Below are positions 32,193 through 41,656 of a DNA stretch of 64,000 nucleotides, one piece after another. The position numbers were made by a program, and so were the translations under genes. Source of the stretch: Patescibacteria group bacterium (GTDB lineage Bacteria; Patescibacteriota; Gracilibacteria; Peribacterales; Peribacteraceae); NCBI GenBank assembly GCA_018814875.1, contig JAHIYH010000036.1, forward strand, positions 1 to 64,000, given 5' to 3'. The notes under the pieces are model-generated. The model had not been told where the DNA came from. It saw only the letters and a list, made by a program, of their open reading frames with translations, and did no database searches. Numbering within the stretch: position 1 is the stretch's first letter; each line of letters starts with the position of its first letter.

Positions 32193-33697
32193 CTGAATCC
32201 GCGGACACCAGTGAAGACCATCGGTATCTTCAATTCATTCGCCTTCGCAATCACTTCTTCATCTCTTATAGATCCCCCTGGCTGAATGATCGCGGCAATC
32301 CCATGCTTTGCGGCTTCTTCTATGGAGTCTGGAAATGGGAAGAAGGCATCACTTGCCATCACTGCACCTTTTGCGCGTTCCCCTGCTCTGCGTGCAGCAA
32401 TAATTGTTGAATCCACACGGCTGGTTTGTCCACATCCAATACCAACGGTTGCTTGATCTTTGGAAAATACAATGGCATTTGATTTTGCATGCTTCACAAT
32501 CTTCCAACAAAAGAGTAGGTCGGCAATTTGTTCTTTGGTCGGTTTCACCTCTGTGGCTACGGTCAAATCTTCTTCGGTTACTATGCGCTTATCTAGATTT
32601 TGAACTAGCATTCCACCAAGCATTGAGCGGAAACTTGGAATGTCAGCTTCTTCCGAGCAATGATGCTCTATCACACGGATCTTTGGGCGCTTTTTGAGTG
32701 CTTCTATAGCATCAGGTTCGTAACTTGGGGCAATGATTATCTCTACAAAGATTTTCTGTTCAACAATCTTCTCTATTATCCCTTTTGTGCATGGCCTATT
32801 AAGCGCAATGATCACACCAAATGCAGAAAGACGATCAGCGTCGTAACTTCTCTGAAAAGCTTCGGTAATATCATCATGACATGCCACGCCAGAAGGGTTT
32901 GCATGTTTGATACATGCGGCACACGGCTCCTCAAATTCACATACAAGGTTCCATGCACCATCAGCGTCCAGAATATTGAGGTAACTCATTTTCTTTTCTT
33001 CTTGTAGCACTGTCCACCCTGGAGGCCGACCGTAAAATTCGTAGAATGCTCCCCACTGGTGTGGGTTTTCTCCGTAACGCATATCCATTTTATTCGTTAG
33101 CAACATTCCATTATGGAATCCGCCGGAAAGTTTTTGTGCAATGCATGTGTCGTACGCCGCAGTGCGCAAATAAACTTTGGTAGCGAGTTCAGTTCTTAGT
33201 TCGGTGGATGTGTCACCATCTTTTTTGAGTTGTTCAATTACACGATCGTAATCTGTGGTGTCACAAATAACGGTAACGTGATCTGCGTTCTTCGCGGCTG
33301 CCCTAAGCAAGCTAGGTCCGCCAATATCTATCTGTTCTATTAGCTCTGTACGTCCATTTTTTTCGTTCTTTGCGGCTTCCTCGAATGGGTAGAGGTTGAC
33401 AACTACAATATCTATGGGCTGGATGCCAAGTTTCTCAGCTTGCTCAACATGCTCAGTATCCCCTCGTTTAAAAAGGAGCCCTCCGAAGATTAGGGGGTGC
33501 AAAGTCTTCACTCTTCCAGAAAAACATTCTGGAAACCCAGTCACTTCTTCTACAGGAATTACGCTTATATTAGCCTTTTCTAGGACTTTTTGGGTACCTC
33601 CTGTGGAGAGTATTTCGTACCCTAAATCTATTAGTGAACTGGCAAATTCAGTGACGCCAGATTTATCGGAGACAGAGATGAGAGCGCGTTTTTTCAT
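32186..33697 (-). CDS. purH: bifunctional AICAR transformylase/IMP cyclohydrolase
   Basis: 503 residues, normal length. The N-terminal MGS-like cyclohydrolase domain has RALISVSDKSGV, STGGTQKVL and SGRVKTLHPLIFGGLL. The C-terminal transformylase domain has KHANPSGVACHDDITEAFQR and VLVFSKDQA-like text (SNAIVFSKDQATVGIGCGQT) with DAFFPFPDSIEEAAKHGIAA and QPGGSIRDEEVI. It performs the last two steps of IMP synthesis. No other pur genes are adjacent. Its stop codon lies inside the right island repeat. Confidence 0.96.
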   Translation of the reverse strand: MKKRALISVSDKSGVTEFASSLIDLGYEILSTGGTQKVLEKANISVIPVEEVTGFPECFSGRVKTLHPLIFGGLLFKRGDTEHVEQAEKLGIQPIDIVVVNLYPFEEAAKNEKNGRTELIEQIDIGGPSLLRAAAKNADHVTVICDTTDYDRVIEQLKKDGDTSTELRTELATKVYLRTAAYDTCIAQKLSGGFHNGMLLTNKMDMRYGENPHQWGAFYEFYGRPPGWTVLQEEKKMSYLNILDADGAWNLVCEFEEPCAACIKHANPSGVACHDDITEAFQRSYDADRLSAFGVIIALNRPCTKGIIEKIVEQKIFVEIIIAPSYEPDAIEALKKRPKIRVIEHHCSEEADIPSFRSMLGGMLVQNLDKRIVTEEDLTVATEVKPTKEQIADLLFCWKIVKHAKSNAIVFSKDQATVGIGCGQTSRVDSTIIAARRAGERAKGAVMASDAFFPFPDSIEEAAKHGIAAIIQPGGSIRDEEVIAKANELKIPMVFTGVRGFRH

Positions 33698-33745
33698 AAA
33701 AAATGATTTAAGTGGATGCTGAACGAGTGTAGCTGCTTAAGCGCA

Positions 33746-33774
33746 TTGCCTCAATGCATGTTTTCTGCTAAAAT
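33746..33774 (+). promoter_or_regulatory. promoter of the REC protein gene
   Basis: -35 TTGCCT (33746-33751), 17-nt spacer, -10 TAAAAT (33769-33774), 24 bp before the ATG at 33798. Confidence 0.6.
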
Positions 33775-33797
33775 TAGAGGATTAATTTGGGTCAATC

Positions 33798-34370
33798 ATG
33801 CCAAAAAGCCAAACATCCAAAGACGTGCCGGCAGAGGAAGAGAAGAAGCCCGAAAAGGTTTCCAAAGAAGTAAAAGAATCCAAAGAAAAGGTTCCTAAAG
33901 AGGAAAAGAAACCTTCTGTCTCTGCTGACGAGGCTACGGGAGACAAGGAGAAAAAAGTTCCTAAGGAGGAAGCCTCTACTAAAGAAGTCCCAAAGGAAAA
34001 GCCTCCCAGTACCAAGGGATGCCTTTTAATTGCAGAAGATGAGCGACCATTAGCACATGCATTGGAACTTAAGTTTTCTCACGAAGGATACGAGACGCAC
34101 ATAGTTCAGGATGGAGTTGAAGCATTTGAGATGATAAAAAAGTGCAATCCCAGAGCAATTCTTCTCGATCTCATTATGCCTAGGATGGATGGTTTTGCAC
34201 TTTTGGAGAAGCTCAAGGAAGAAGGAATAAATATTCCAGTCATTGTTCTATCGAATCTTGGTCAAGACGAAGATCAGGAACGAGCTAAGGCTCTTGGGGC
34301 TAAGGGCTACTTTGTTAAATCCAATACTCCCATTGTGGAAATTGTTAAATACGTTAAGTCTGTACTTTAA
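33798..34370 (+). CDS. response-regulator receiver protein with Lys/Glu-rich N-terminus
   Basis: 190 residues. About 72 charged residues (KEVKESKEKVPKEEKKP) precede a CheY-like receiver domain: LIAEDERPLAHALE, phosphoacceptor Asp in ILLDLIMPRMDG (about residue 124), Ser in VIVLSNLG and Lys in GYFVKSNTP. There is no output domain, so it acts by protein contact. Position just before pilB, and the same kind of KE-rich segment as PilB, PilC and NusA, suggest it controls the pilus machine; the kinase at 45.8 kb is a possible partner. Confidence 0.85.
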   Translation: MPKSQTSKDVPAEEEKKPEKVSKEVKESKEKVPKEEKKPSVSADEATGDKEKKVPKEEASTKEVPKEKPPSTKGCLLIAEDERPLAHALELKFSHEGYETHIVQDGVEAFEMIKKCNPRAILLDLIMPRMDGFALLEKLKEEGINIPVIVLSNLGQDEDQERAKALGAKGYFVKSNTPIVEIVKYVKSVL

Positions 34371-34408
34371 TCTTGCACATGATTACTTCAATTCAATCGT
34401 TGGCCCTA

Positions 34409-34490
34409 AGAAGAAATAAAAGAAATAGAAAAAATAAAGGATGTATATCCTCTATTTCTTTTATTTCTTCTATTACATCTATTTCTTTTT
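34409..34490. repeat. orphan inverted repeat array (no gene inside)
   Basis: A perfect 21-nt stem (34409-34429 with 34451-34471) with about 20 nt between. It contains GAAATAAAAGAAATAG, the same unit found in both arms around four-helix-bundle gene A. It lies between the REC gene and pilB. Confidence 0.7.
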
Positions 34491-34515
34491 TCTTGTGCAA
34501 TAACAACACAAAACT

Positions 34516-36606
34516 ATGGCTCTAACTGACGCAGACATTGGCAAATTACTCCTCGATCAGAATTATCTCTCTGAGGAAGAATTACAGAAGATTGGTGAAC
34601 AGGCTAAGGAACTTAAGGTTTCGCTTCTTAATCTTTTGATCGATCAGGGTCTGTTCACACGTCAGCTATACGAAAGTGCGCTCGCTGAGCACTATAAGCT
34701 CGATTTTTATGATCTAGCATCCAATCCTCCATCTTCAGAAGTTGTATCGCTCATTCCAGAAGAGGTTGCCCGTTCGTACTCTGCCCTTGTTGTGAAACAG
34801 GAAGGAGACACTGTAACTGTCGCGACATCTGATCCTAGCAATGAAAAGTTAGAGGAAGCAATTCGTATGAACTTTGGGCAGGGGATAGCGGTTATGCCGA
34901 AGACTTCCGAGAAGGAGGAATCCATCTCCGCCTCAGCCGCCGCTAAAGCTATGGCCGACAAGAAGGCTACGGCGGACAAGAAGGAGGAAAAAGATGGAAA
35001 GGAAGAAAAGGAGGAAAAAGAAACAAAAGAGGAAAAGGATTCAAAAGATTCTAAGGATGAGGGTGCGGAGGCGAACAAGGGTGCCGAAGGCGACGACAAA
35101 ACTCAGGAAAAAGAAAAGTTATCCACTCAGGAGCACCCGTCCACGGGTGCGGATGAGAAACTAAAGAAAGATGAAAAAGAGGAAAAAGAAGAGAAGAAAG
35201 TAAAAAAGAAGTCTACATTCTCATTTAGTTTTAGGAAGAAGAAGACAGAGGAAGTACGCAAGGAATTTAAGGGGAAGGTCGTCTTCGTCTTTGCACCTAA
35301 ATCTAGTATCGAGGCAGCCTTTTTCCACTATCAGAAGCCTTTGGCCACGCGCTTCCAAAAGATTATCGAAGCACAGAAGAAAGTAGCACCGGAAATTTTG
35401 GAAGAGATCCTAGATGATGCCATTCAGCTTCGCGCATCCGATATCCACTTTGAGCCACAAGAAAAGATTGTTGTTGTGCGCTTCCGTGTGGATGGCGTGA
35501 TGCACGAGGCAGGACGAATTCCTAAAGAGCATTACGAAGGAGTACTCAACCGTATCAAAATTGATGCAAATATGCGTATTGATGAACACTTCGCTCCGCA
35601 AGATGGAGCAATCCGTCATAAGACTAATTCCGGAGGAATCGACATTCGTGTATCAGTTGTTCCAGTGGTAGACGGAGAAAAAGTAGTGATGCGTTTGCTC
35701 TCCGAATACGTGCGCCATCTTACACTTGGCGATCTGGGATTCTGCCAAGAATATCAGGAAACTTTGAAGAGAGCTGCACACAAGCCGTTTGGTATGATTT
35801 TAACAACTGGTCCTACAGGATCTGGTAAATCAACAACACTCTATGCACTTCTTAAGATGCGCAATTCACCAGATGTGAATATTTCCACGATTGAGGATCC
35901 TGTCGAATATAAAATCGCTGGTATCAATCACATTCAAGTAAACAACAAAGCAGAACTTACATTTGCGACTGGTCTGCGTGCTCTCGTTCGACAAGATCCA
36001 GATATCCTTCTGGTAGGAGAAATACGCGACGGAGAGACGGCAGACATTTCGGTTAATGCAGCACTTACTGGTCACCTACTCTTCTCGACACTACATGCGA
36101 ATGATGCAGCCACTGCAGTTCCGCGTCTTTTAGAGATGGGAGTGGAGCCTTTCTTGCTTGCATCAACACTAGAAGTGATTATTGGTCAGCGCCTTGTGCG
36201 ACGTATTTGTCCTCAGTGTCGGCGCAGTTATTCGGTAGAAAAAGGAGAAGCAATTGCACTATTCCCTGGGGCGGATAAATTCTTCACAAACGAAGGTCCT
36301 GTTACACTATATCGTGGGAAAGGATGCGAGGGATGTGGCAATACGGGCTATCGTGGACGAGTAGGAATATATGAACTTCTGGAAATCACATCAGAAATTG
36401 AGGAGCTAATAATTGCACGTTCAACGAGTGCGGCAATTAACAAGGCCGCATGTAAAGGTGGTATGAGATTGATGTTTGAAGATGGATTTGAAAAAGTACG
36501 AACCGGTATGACAACGATCGAAGAGCTTCTTCGCGTTGCAGCACCGCCAGAAGTTGTTTCCCCTCCTCCTGATGCCAAATCCAAACCAGAACAATCCGGA
36601 GAATGA
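34516..36606 (+). CDS. pilB: type IV pilus assembly ATPase PilB
   Basis: 696 residues. The N-terminal MshEN-type domain spans residues 1-140, a Lys/Glu-rich insert about 145-245, then the secretion ATPase: Walker A GPTGSGKSTTLY (about 432), Asp box STIEDPVEYKI, Walker B DPDILLVGEIRD, His box LTGHLLFSTLHAND, and the tetracysteine zinc site CPQCRRSY..CEGCGNTGY. It powers pilus extension. The insert contains a REP-like stretch (34948-34975, coding AAAKAMADKKATADKK) and an in-frame hairpin (35131-35148). pilC overlaps its end. Confidence 0.95.
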   Translation: MALTDADIGKLLLDQNYLSEEELQKIGEQAKELKVSLLNLLIDQGLFTRQLYESALAEHYKLDFYDLASNPPSSEVVSLIPEEVARSYSALVVKQEGDTVTVATSDPSNEKLEEAIRMNFGQGIAVMPKTSEKEESISASAAAKAMADKKATADKKEEKDGKEEKEEKETKEEKDSKDSKDEGAEANKGAEGDDKTQEKEKLSTQEHPSTGADEKLKKDEKEEKEEKKVKKKSTFSFSFRKKKTEEVRKEFKGKVVFVFAPKSSIEAAFFHYQKPLATRFQKIIEAQKKVAPEILEEILDDAIQLRASDIHFEPQEKIVVVRFRVDGVMHEAGRIPKEHYEGVLNRIKIDANMRIDEHFAPQDGAIRHKTNSGGIDIRVSVVPVVDGEKVVMRLLSEYVRHLTLGDLGFCQEYQETLKRAAHKPFGMILTTGPTGSGKSTTLYALLKMRNSPDVNISTIEDPVEYKIAGINHIQVNNKAELTFATGLRALVRQDPDILLVGEIRDGETADISVNAALTGHLLFSTLHANDAATAVPRLLEMGVEPFLLASTLEVIIGQRLVRRICPQCRRSYSVEKGEAIALFPGADKFFTNEGPVTLYRGKGCEGCGNTGYRGRVGIYELLEITSEIEELIIARSTSAAINKAACKGGMRLMFEDGFEKVRTGMTTIEELLRVAAPPEVVSPPPDAKSKPEQSGE

Positions 36607-38089
36607 AGTTCCAAAAGAGAAGGCAGAGCAGACACCTGTGGAAGGTGAGGGGGGTTTGGGAAAGGAGATAAAAGATGAAAAAGATGAAAAACAGGACAAA
36701 CAAGAAAAGGAGAAAAAGGAGGTAAATGATGAAAAGGAAGGTGATAACAAAGTTCAGGAAATAGAAAAGCAATCCACTCAGGAGCAGGTGTCCCCACCTG
36801 CGGAGTCAGAGGTAAATGTTCCAAAAGAGGTAAAGGAGGCAAAAGAAGTAAAAGAGGCAAAGGAAGGTGAAGTGGCTTTGGAAAAGGAAATCAAAGAAAT
36901 CAAGGAAGACGAAAAGGAGAAAGAAGAAAAAGTTCCTTTCTGGAAAAAGCTTGGTAAAAGAAAAAAGAAAGAAGCACTAGGGGCAGTAAAGCCAGGAAAA
37001 GAATCTCCAATGCGTGCATTTTTATCTGGGGTTAATAATCTCGGCATGGGTAAGCAGGTGAATCTTTTTGTTCAGAGTACTGCGACTATGCTTACAGCAG
37101 GGCTTCCTCTTTTGGATGTTATGCGTGTTTTTCAGATGGAAACAAGAAGCAAGCCTATGAAGAAAATGGTTGGGCGCATCATTTATGAGGTAGAGAATGG
37201 AACGCCATTCTGGCGTGCTATGGATCAGCAACACTTGTTCACACCCTATGATATTGCAATGGTTCATATCGGAGAGGAGGCAGGGAACTTAGCACGTAAT
37301 ATTCAGTACTTAGCGGAGCAGCGCGAGAAAGATCGTGCTCTTAAGCAGCAAGTGAAGATGGCTATGATCTATCCGGCGATTGTCACAGTCATGATGTTTG
37401 TAATTGTGATGGGGTTGGGGCTCTTTGTATTGCCAAATCTTGTTCAGGTTCTCTTCTCGCTCAATGTTGATTTGCCACTTGCTACACGCATTGTGATTTA
37501 CGTGACAAAAGTATTCAGCGAACACGGGAAAACATTTGTTCCATTGCTTCTTGTAGGAATGATTATGTTTTTCCTTCTCGCTAAGTTTACTCGATTCAGA
37601 GTGGTATCGCAGTGGATAACATTTCATATCCCTGGCATTGGTCGTCTTGCAAGGGAAGCAACCATCGCTCGTTTTGGTGTGATCCTTGGAGGGCTCTTAC
37701 AAGCAGGAGTTCCTTTTATAGAAGCACTGGAATCACTAGTGGAGGTCACACAAGTTGCCTCATACAAAAATTTCTATGGCCAGATTCTGGAGCATATAAA
37801 AGTAGGAGACACATTTAGTAAGGGATTTAATCAAATCAAAGGTAGCGAAAAAATCCTTCCGGTTTCTGTCCAGCAATTGATTGTGGCTGGAGAACGCTCG
37901 GGGTCACTTTCGAAGAGTTTGCTCCAAATCTCTACTATCTATGAAAAGAAGGCATCAGAGACTGCTCAGGCATTGCCTGTTATTCTGGAGCCAATCCTCC
38001 TTCTAGTCATTGGTGCACTGGTAGGAGCTATTGCATTTGCTATCATTGTTCCAATTTATAGTGTCGTCGGTAACGTGGGTAACGCGTAA
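36572..38089 (+). CDS. pilC: type IV pilus inner-membrane platform protein PilC
   Basis: 505 residues from ATG 36572 (MPNPNQNNPENE), overlapping the pilB end by 35 bp. The first 130 residues are Lys/Glu-rich and disordered (VKEAKEVKEAKEGEVALEKE). The rest is a GspF/PilC protein with two T2SSF domains and three TM helices (FVQSTATMLTAGLPLLDVMR; AIVTVMMFVIVMGLGLFVLP; FGVILGGLLQAGVPFIEALE; ILEPILLLVIGALVGAIAFA). The tail contains a hairpin-forming block (36784-36802) homologous in position to one in pilB but with compensating base changes. Confidence 0.95.
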   Translation: MPNPNQNNPENEVPKEKAEQTPVEGEGGLGKEIKDEKDEKQDKQEKEKKEVNDEKEGDNKVQEIEKQSTQEQVSPPAESEVNVPKEVKEAKEVKEAKEGEVALEKEIKEIKEDEKEKEEKVPFWKKLGKRKKKEALGAVKPGKESPMRAFLSGVNNLGMGKQVNLFVQSTATMLTAGLPLLDVMRVFQMETRSKPMKKMVGRIIYEVENGTPFWRAMDQQHLFTPYDIAMVHIGEEAGNLARNIQYLAEQREKDRALKQQVKMAMIYPAIVTVMMFVIVMGLGLFVLPNLVQVLFSLNVDLPLATRIVIYVTKVFSEHGKTFVPLLLVGMIMFFLLAKFTRFRVVSQWITFHIPGIGRLAREATIARFGVILGGLLQAGVPFIEALESLVEVTQVASYKNFYGQILEHIKVGDTFSKGFNQIKGSEKILPVSVQQLIVAGERSGSLSKSLLQISTIYEKKASETAQALPVILEPILLLVIGALVGAIAFAIIVPIYSVVGNVGNA

Positions 38090-38128
38090 TGCGATTCTGT
38101 ATAACCCAACCCTTTCCCCATTTTCATC

Positions 38129-41080
38129 ATGGCGCGCAAATCATTTACTGCTATTGAGACTCTAATTACGATCGGCATCATTGGCGTAACTGCAGGAATT
38201 TCTGTTCCTATGTTCCGCGACTTCCAGATCCGAAATGATTTGGATCTTGCAACGGAGCAAACTATTCAGGCATTGCGTAGTGCACAGATTAGATCGCAAG
38301 CCGGACAGAATGATGAGGAGTGGGGAATCTTTATTCAAGAAGGAATCCTCTTTCAAGGTGAAACATATATGTTGCGTGATCCTGATCAGGATGAGGTCTA
38401 CCCAATTCCTTCTACAATAAATACATCTGGCTTGGAGGAAGTCGTTTTTTCTCGTGTTGATGGTGACCCATATCAGACGGGGGATATTAGATTAGAAGCA
38501 CTCAACGGAGATTATCGAATCATAACAATTAGTGGTGAAGGAGTTCTGTCTTCAACTGACATAGAAGAATCGCAAGGAGGTCAAAGTGGCGATGGAGATG
38601 GGGATGACGATGAAGATGATGATAGCGATAGTGATAGTGATGGTGATGGTATTTCAGATGGTGATGAAGGAACTGGAGACAGTGATGGCGATGGGGTCCC
38701 TAATTACCTTGATGATGATAGTGATGGTGATGGAATTCCTGATGAAGAAGAAGGTGATGATGATACGGATGGTGATGGTGTTCCAGATTACCTTGATGAT
38801 GATAGTGATGGTGATGGAATTCCTGATTCAGATGACCCTAGTCCCGATCCAGATGGTGACGATGGATCAGGAGGAGATCAGGGACAGGGAGAAGAATGCG
38901 AAAATCGTTTTGCTGTTTCTGGAGACGGGACTATCGAGACTACTGGTTCTGTTGATGTAACTTTCAAAGCTTTAGGAGCTTCTATTACTTATGGTGCAGG
39001 TGGCCCTGAGATTGCGGTTACAGTAAGAGCAAGTACAAATGGTGGTCAGACATGGATTGATCTCTTTGGTGGCGAAGATATTGATGGAGGAGAGCAGCAG
39101 ACAATTTCAAATCTTCCATCGGGATCCAATATTCTCCTTGAGATTAATGGTCGATATCGTTGGTTCTTCAACAAGAATTACATGTCCAACGATCAAAGTG
39201 GTCACATTGAAGTCTTGCGCAATGGTGATGATCCGCCAGCTTACGCACCATTTAGTGATCAAGCTGGCTTAGAGTCGTTCCTTCGGGAGATTCTAGATGG
39301 CCAAGGGAAGATCAGTATTGGAGAATACGATGCAATCATTCTGGGCGAGCTTGGAACGCTTAGTAGCGCATCTTCTGATTTTCAGGATGCGGTTATTTTA
39401 GTTCAATTTGCACAACAGCCAGGAAGTTGTGCGGGAACAACTGATCCACGTTTCAAGGTAGTCTTTGATCGTCTAGAAAACACACAAGCAGGAGACAGTG
39501 AGCGTGCGGTATATGTAGGGAGTAATAGCATTCGCTTTGCTGAGTCTCAGTGGATTCCATTGGCAGTTAATGGTGTTGAGATCACAGATACAGGACTCAT
39601 AGAAGCGGTACCAGGCCTTGCAGCCGAAAGACTTGGTGGGAATGCTGTACGCATTCTCTTGCACGGTTCACACAGCATCAATAATTCTAAGGAAATAGTA
39701 GATGCGCGTATTATTTTTGATAATGTTACTGTTCTTGGAATTGACAATGATACAGGAGATAACGTAACGGAAAATCCGTTTGATGGAATTTTGAATGATG
39801 GATCTGGTGGAGATGAAGTGAGTATGACGAGTACGGAAGTACTTTTCCAAACACGTGTTACAGTCAAAGACGATGCGATTCTAATAAACTGGCAGTCGGG
39901 AGCTCCTTCTAACCCCGATGCCGGCGAGGATGATGATACGACCTATGAAGATGATACAACGGATGAAGATGATACAACGGATAATGATGAGTCTGACGGA
40001 GAAGAAGTGGATCCGTGTATGGCAGCATTTACTCTCGAGAATGGTCGTATCACTCTTGGGGAACTTGCGAATGTTACTTTCAAAGTCCTTGGGTCTCATG
40101 CACAGCATGGTGGAGAAGGTGGAGCAGAAGTACAGGTACGGCTCTCTGCCAGTTTAGATGGAGGTGTTCTGTGGAAAACGCTATACAACTTCCGAGATGT
40201 GGATGGTGGGGAGAGTGAATCATTTACAGATGTCCCCGCAGGAAGCCAAATTCTTCTTAAGGCAGAAGGTCGTTATGGGTGGGTCTTCAAACAGGACAGT
40301 CACTCTGGTGATGGTGCTGGTCGTGTGAAGATTCTACGTTCTGGTGATGTTCTTCCATCTACTTCGACTCTATTAGATCCTACTCGTCTTAAATCATTTA
40401 TGCGCAATGCAATTCGCAACGGTAAGGCATATCCAGGAGGACGAAGAGTTCTGGCACTTGTGGAAACACAAGAGTTGGATGACAACTCGGACTTCCAAGA
40501 TGCAGTGGTAGCCATTTATCTGGAGCGTCCAGCTTGTGGATCTTCAGTTGATGAAGACGACGAACTTGATTATGAAGATATTGAAGAAGGAGAGGGCGAA
40601 GAAGAAAGCAAAGTGACTATTTGCCATTATCCTCCAGGGAATAGTGGGAATGCTCAAACACTTCAAATTAGTACATCAGCTTGGCCAGCACATAGATTGC
40701 GAGGTGATCGAGTTGGCTCTTGTGAAGATGATAAAGACGGCGATGGTGTTCCAAATTCAATGGACCTTTGTCCGAATACATATATGCCAGAATCAGTTCC
40801 TCTCGAGCAAATGCTATTCAATAGATATGCTCTTACATCCGATGGTGATGCTTTCCGAAATGGGCCACGCAAGAAAATAGGCGAGTATAGTATTAGTGAT
40901 ACAAAAGGATGTAGTTGTGAACAGCTTATTGATGTTGCAGAAGGTGAGAGGTCATATTACTTCGAACAATATCCAATTTTGTATCGCAATATGCGTTCCC
41001 TCTTTCCGCACTATACAGAGGGTGCGCGCAACAATGGATGTCCGAAGGCTGTGCTTAGGATGGTGGAAAGAGGAACGTGA
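38129..41080 (+). CDS. giant pilin-like adhesin (983 residues)
   Basis: The N-terminus is a type IV prepilin signal and helix (ARKSFTAIETLITIGIIGVT; Glu at +5). A DSDGDG-rich calcium-binding segment follows (about residues 155-250, thrombospondin-3-like). Then two copies of a 190-residue beta domain appear (VTFKALGASITYGAGGPEIA.. and VTFKVLGSHAQHGGEGGAEV..), each with GGQTWIDL/GGVLWKTL and the SSDFQDAV/NSDFQDAV motif. Another DxDxDG motif (DDKDGDGVPNSMDLCPN) lies near 870. It is probably a pilus-tip adhesin or minor pilin processed by PilD. The DNA coding the Asp repeats is itself a tandem array. Confidence 0.8.
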   Translation: MARKSFTAIETLITIGIIGVTAGISVPMFRDFQIRNDLDLATEQTIQALRSAQIRSQAGQNDEEWGIFIQEGILFQGETYMLRDPDQDEVYPIPSTINTSGLEEVVFSRVDGDPYQTGDIRLEALNGDYRIITISGEGVLSSTDIEESQGGQSGDGDGDDDEDDDSDSDSDGDGISDGDEGTGDSDGDGVPNYLDDDSDGDGIPDEEEGDDDTDGDGVPDYLDDDSDGDGIPDSDDPSPDPDGDDGSGGDQGQGEECENRFAVSGDGTIETTGSVDVTFKALGASITYGAGGPEIAVTVRASTNGGQTWIDLFGGEDIDGGEQQTISNLPSGSNILLEINGRYRWFFNKNYMSNDQSGHIEVLRNGDDPPAYAPFSDQAGLESFLREILDGQGKISIGEYDAIILGELGTLSSASSDFQDAVILVQFAQQPGSCAGTTDPRFKVVFDRLENTQAGDSERAVYVGSNSIRFAESQWIPLAVNGVEITDTGLIEAVPGLAAERLGGNAVRILLHGSHSINNSKEIVDARIIFDNVTVLGIDNDTGDNVTENPFDGILNDGSGGDEVSMTSTEVLFQTRVTVKDDAILINWQSGAPSNPDAGEDDDTTYEDDTTDEDDTTDNDESDGEEVDPCMAAFTLENGRITLGELANVTFKVLGSHAQHGGEGGAEVQVRLSASLDGGVLWKTLYNFRDVDGGESESFTDVPAGSQILLKAEGRYGWVFKQDSHSGDGAGRVKILRSGDVLPSTSTLLDPTRLKSFMRNAIRNGKAYPGGRRVLALVETQELDDNSDFQDAVVAIYLERPACGSSVDEDDELDYEDIEEGEGEEESKVTICHYPPGNSGNAQTLQISTSAWPAHRLRGDRVGSCEDDKDGDGVPNSMDLCPNTYMPESVPLEQMLFNRYALTSDGDAFRNGPRKKIGEYSISDTKGCSCEQLIDVAEGERSYYFEQYPILYRNMRSLFPHYTEGARNNGCPKAVLRMVERGT

Positions 41081-41086
41081 ACCCTT

Positions 41087-41148
41087 ATTAGCTGATTGGC
41101 TGATTAGCTGATTAGCTGGTTGGCTGATTAGCTGGTTGGCTGATTAGG
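41087..41148 (+). repeat. left arm of inverted repeat array around four-helix-bundle gene B
   Basis: Repeats of TTAGCTGATTGGCTGA and GATTAGCTGGTTGGCTG, about seven units. The complement lies at 41641-41690. It starts seven bases after the giant pilin's stop. Confidence 0.75.
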
Positions 41149-41269
41149 GGCGTTCTATTGCGCGATGGAACGTATTTATTGGCTTTTATATGCTAAAAAC
41201 TGACGATGTAGAAAATGAATTTTTCAAAAGACTCTTGATCCTTAGTAAGAGGCACATATAGTAGAAATC

Positions 41270-41656
41270 ATGATGATTCATTCTTATTGTGATCTCATTG
41301 TATGGCAAAAGTCATCAGATCTTGTTGAGGCAGTGTACGAACTGGTCTCCCATTTTCCACAGTCGGAGCTCTATGAGTTATCGGCTCAAATGAGAAGATC
41401 TGCAGTGTCGATTCCATCCAATATTGCAGAAGGAAGGAGAAAGAAGACAAGAAAAGATTATTGTAACTTTCTTCAGATTGCCTATGGTTCGGGTGGAGAA
41501 TTGGAGGCACAAATTATCTTGGCCAAGCGCCTCCCGTTTGGAAGGAATTTAGACTATTCAAAAGTTGATGATCTATTGAATCAGGTTATGCGCATGCTTA
41601 ACAAGATGCTATGTAGTTTAAGGCAGCCAGCGAAATCTAATAAGCCAATCAGTTAA
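41270..41656 (+). CDS. four-helix-bundle protein B (23S rRNA IVP / Avd-like family)
   Basis: 128 residues. DLIVWQKSSDLVEAVYELVS, LYELSAQMRRSAVSIPSNIA and EGRRKKTRKDYCNFLQIAYG then SGGELEAQIILAKRL are the family signature. It is only moderately similar to protein A at 15287. It interrupts the pilin cluster and lies between inverted repeat arms whose sequence is unrelated to those around gene A. The right arm overlaps its last codons (KPIS). Confidence 0.88.
   Translation: MMIHSYCDLIVWQKSSDLVEAVYELVSHFPQSELYELSAQMRRSAVSIPSNIAEGRRKKTRKDYCNFLQIAYGSGGELEAQIILAKRLPFGRNLDYSKVDDLLNQVMRMLNKMLCSLRQPAKSNKPIS

Noticed and set aside
36348-36860. Minus-strand Leu/Pro/Ser-rich ORFs opposite pilB/pilC (also 34707-35099, 33782-34015)
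   Set aside because: Shadows of charged linkers on the coding strand; pilB and pilC are unambiguous.
38586-38960. Met-rich ORF in another frame of the giant pilin
   Set aside because: Frame shadow of the GATGGTGATGG repeat that codes DSDGDG.
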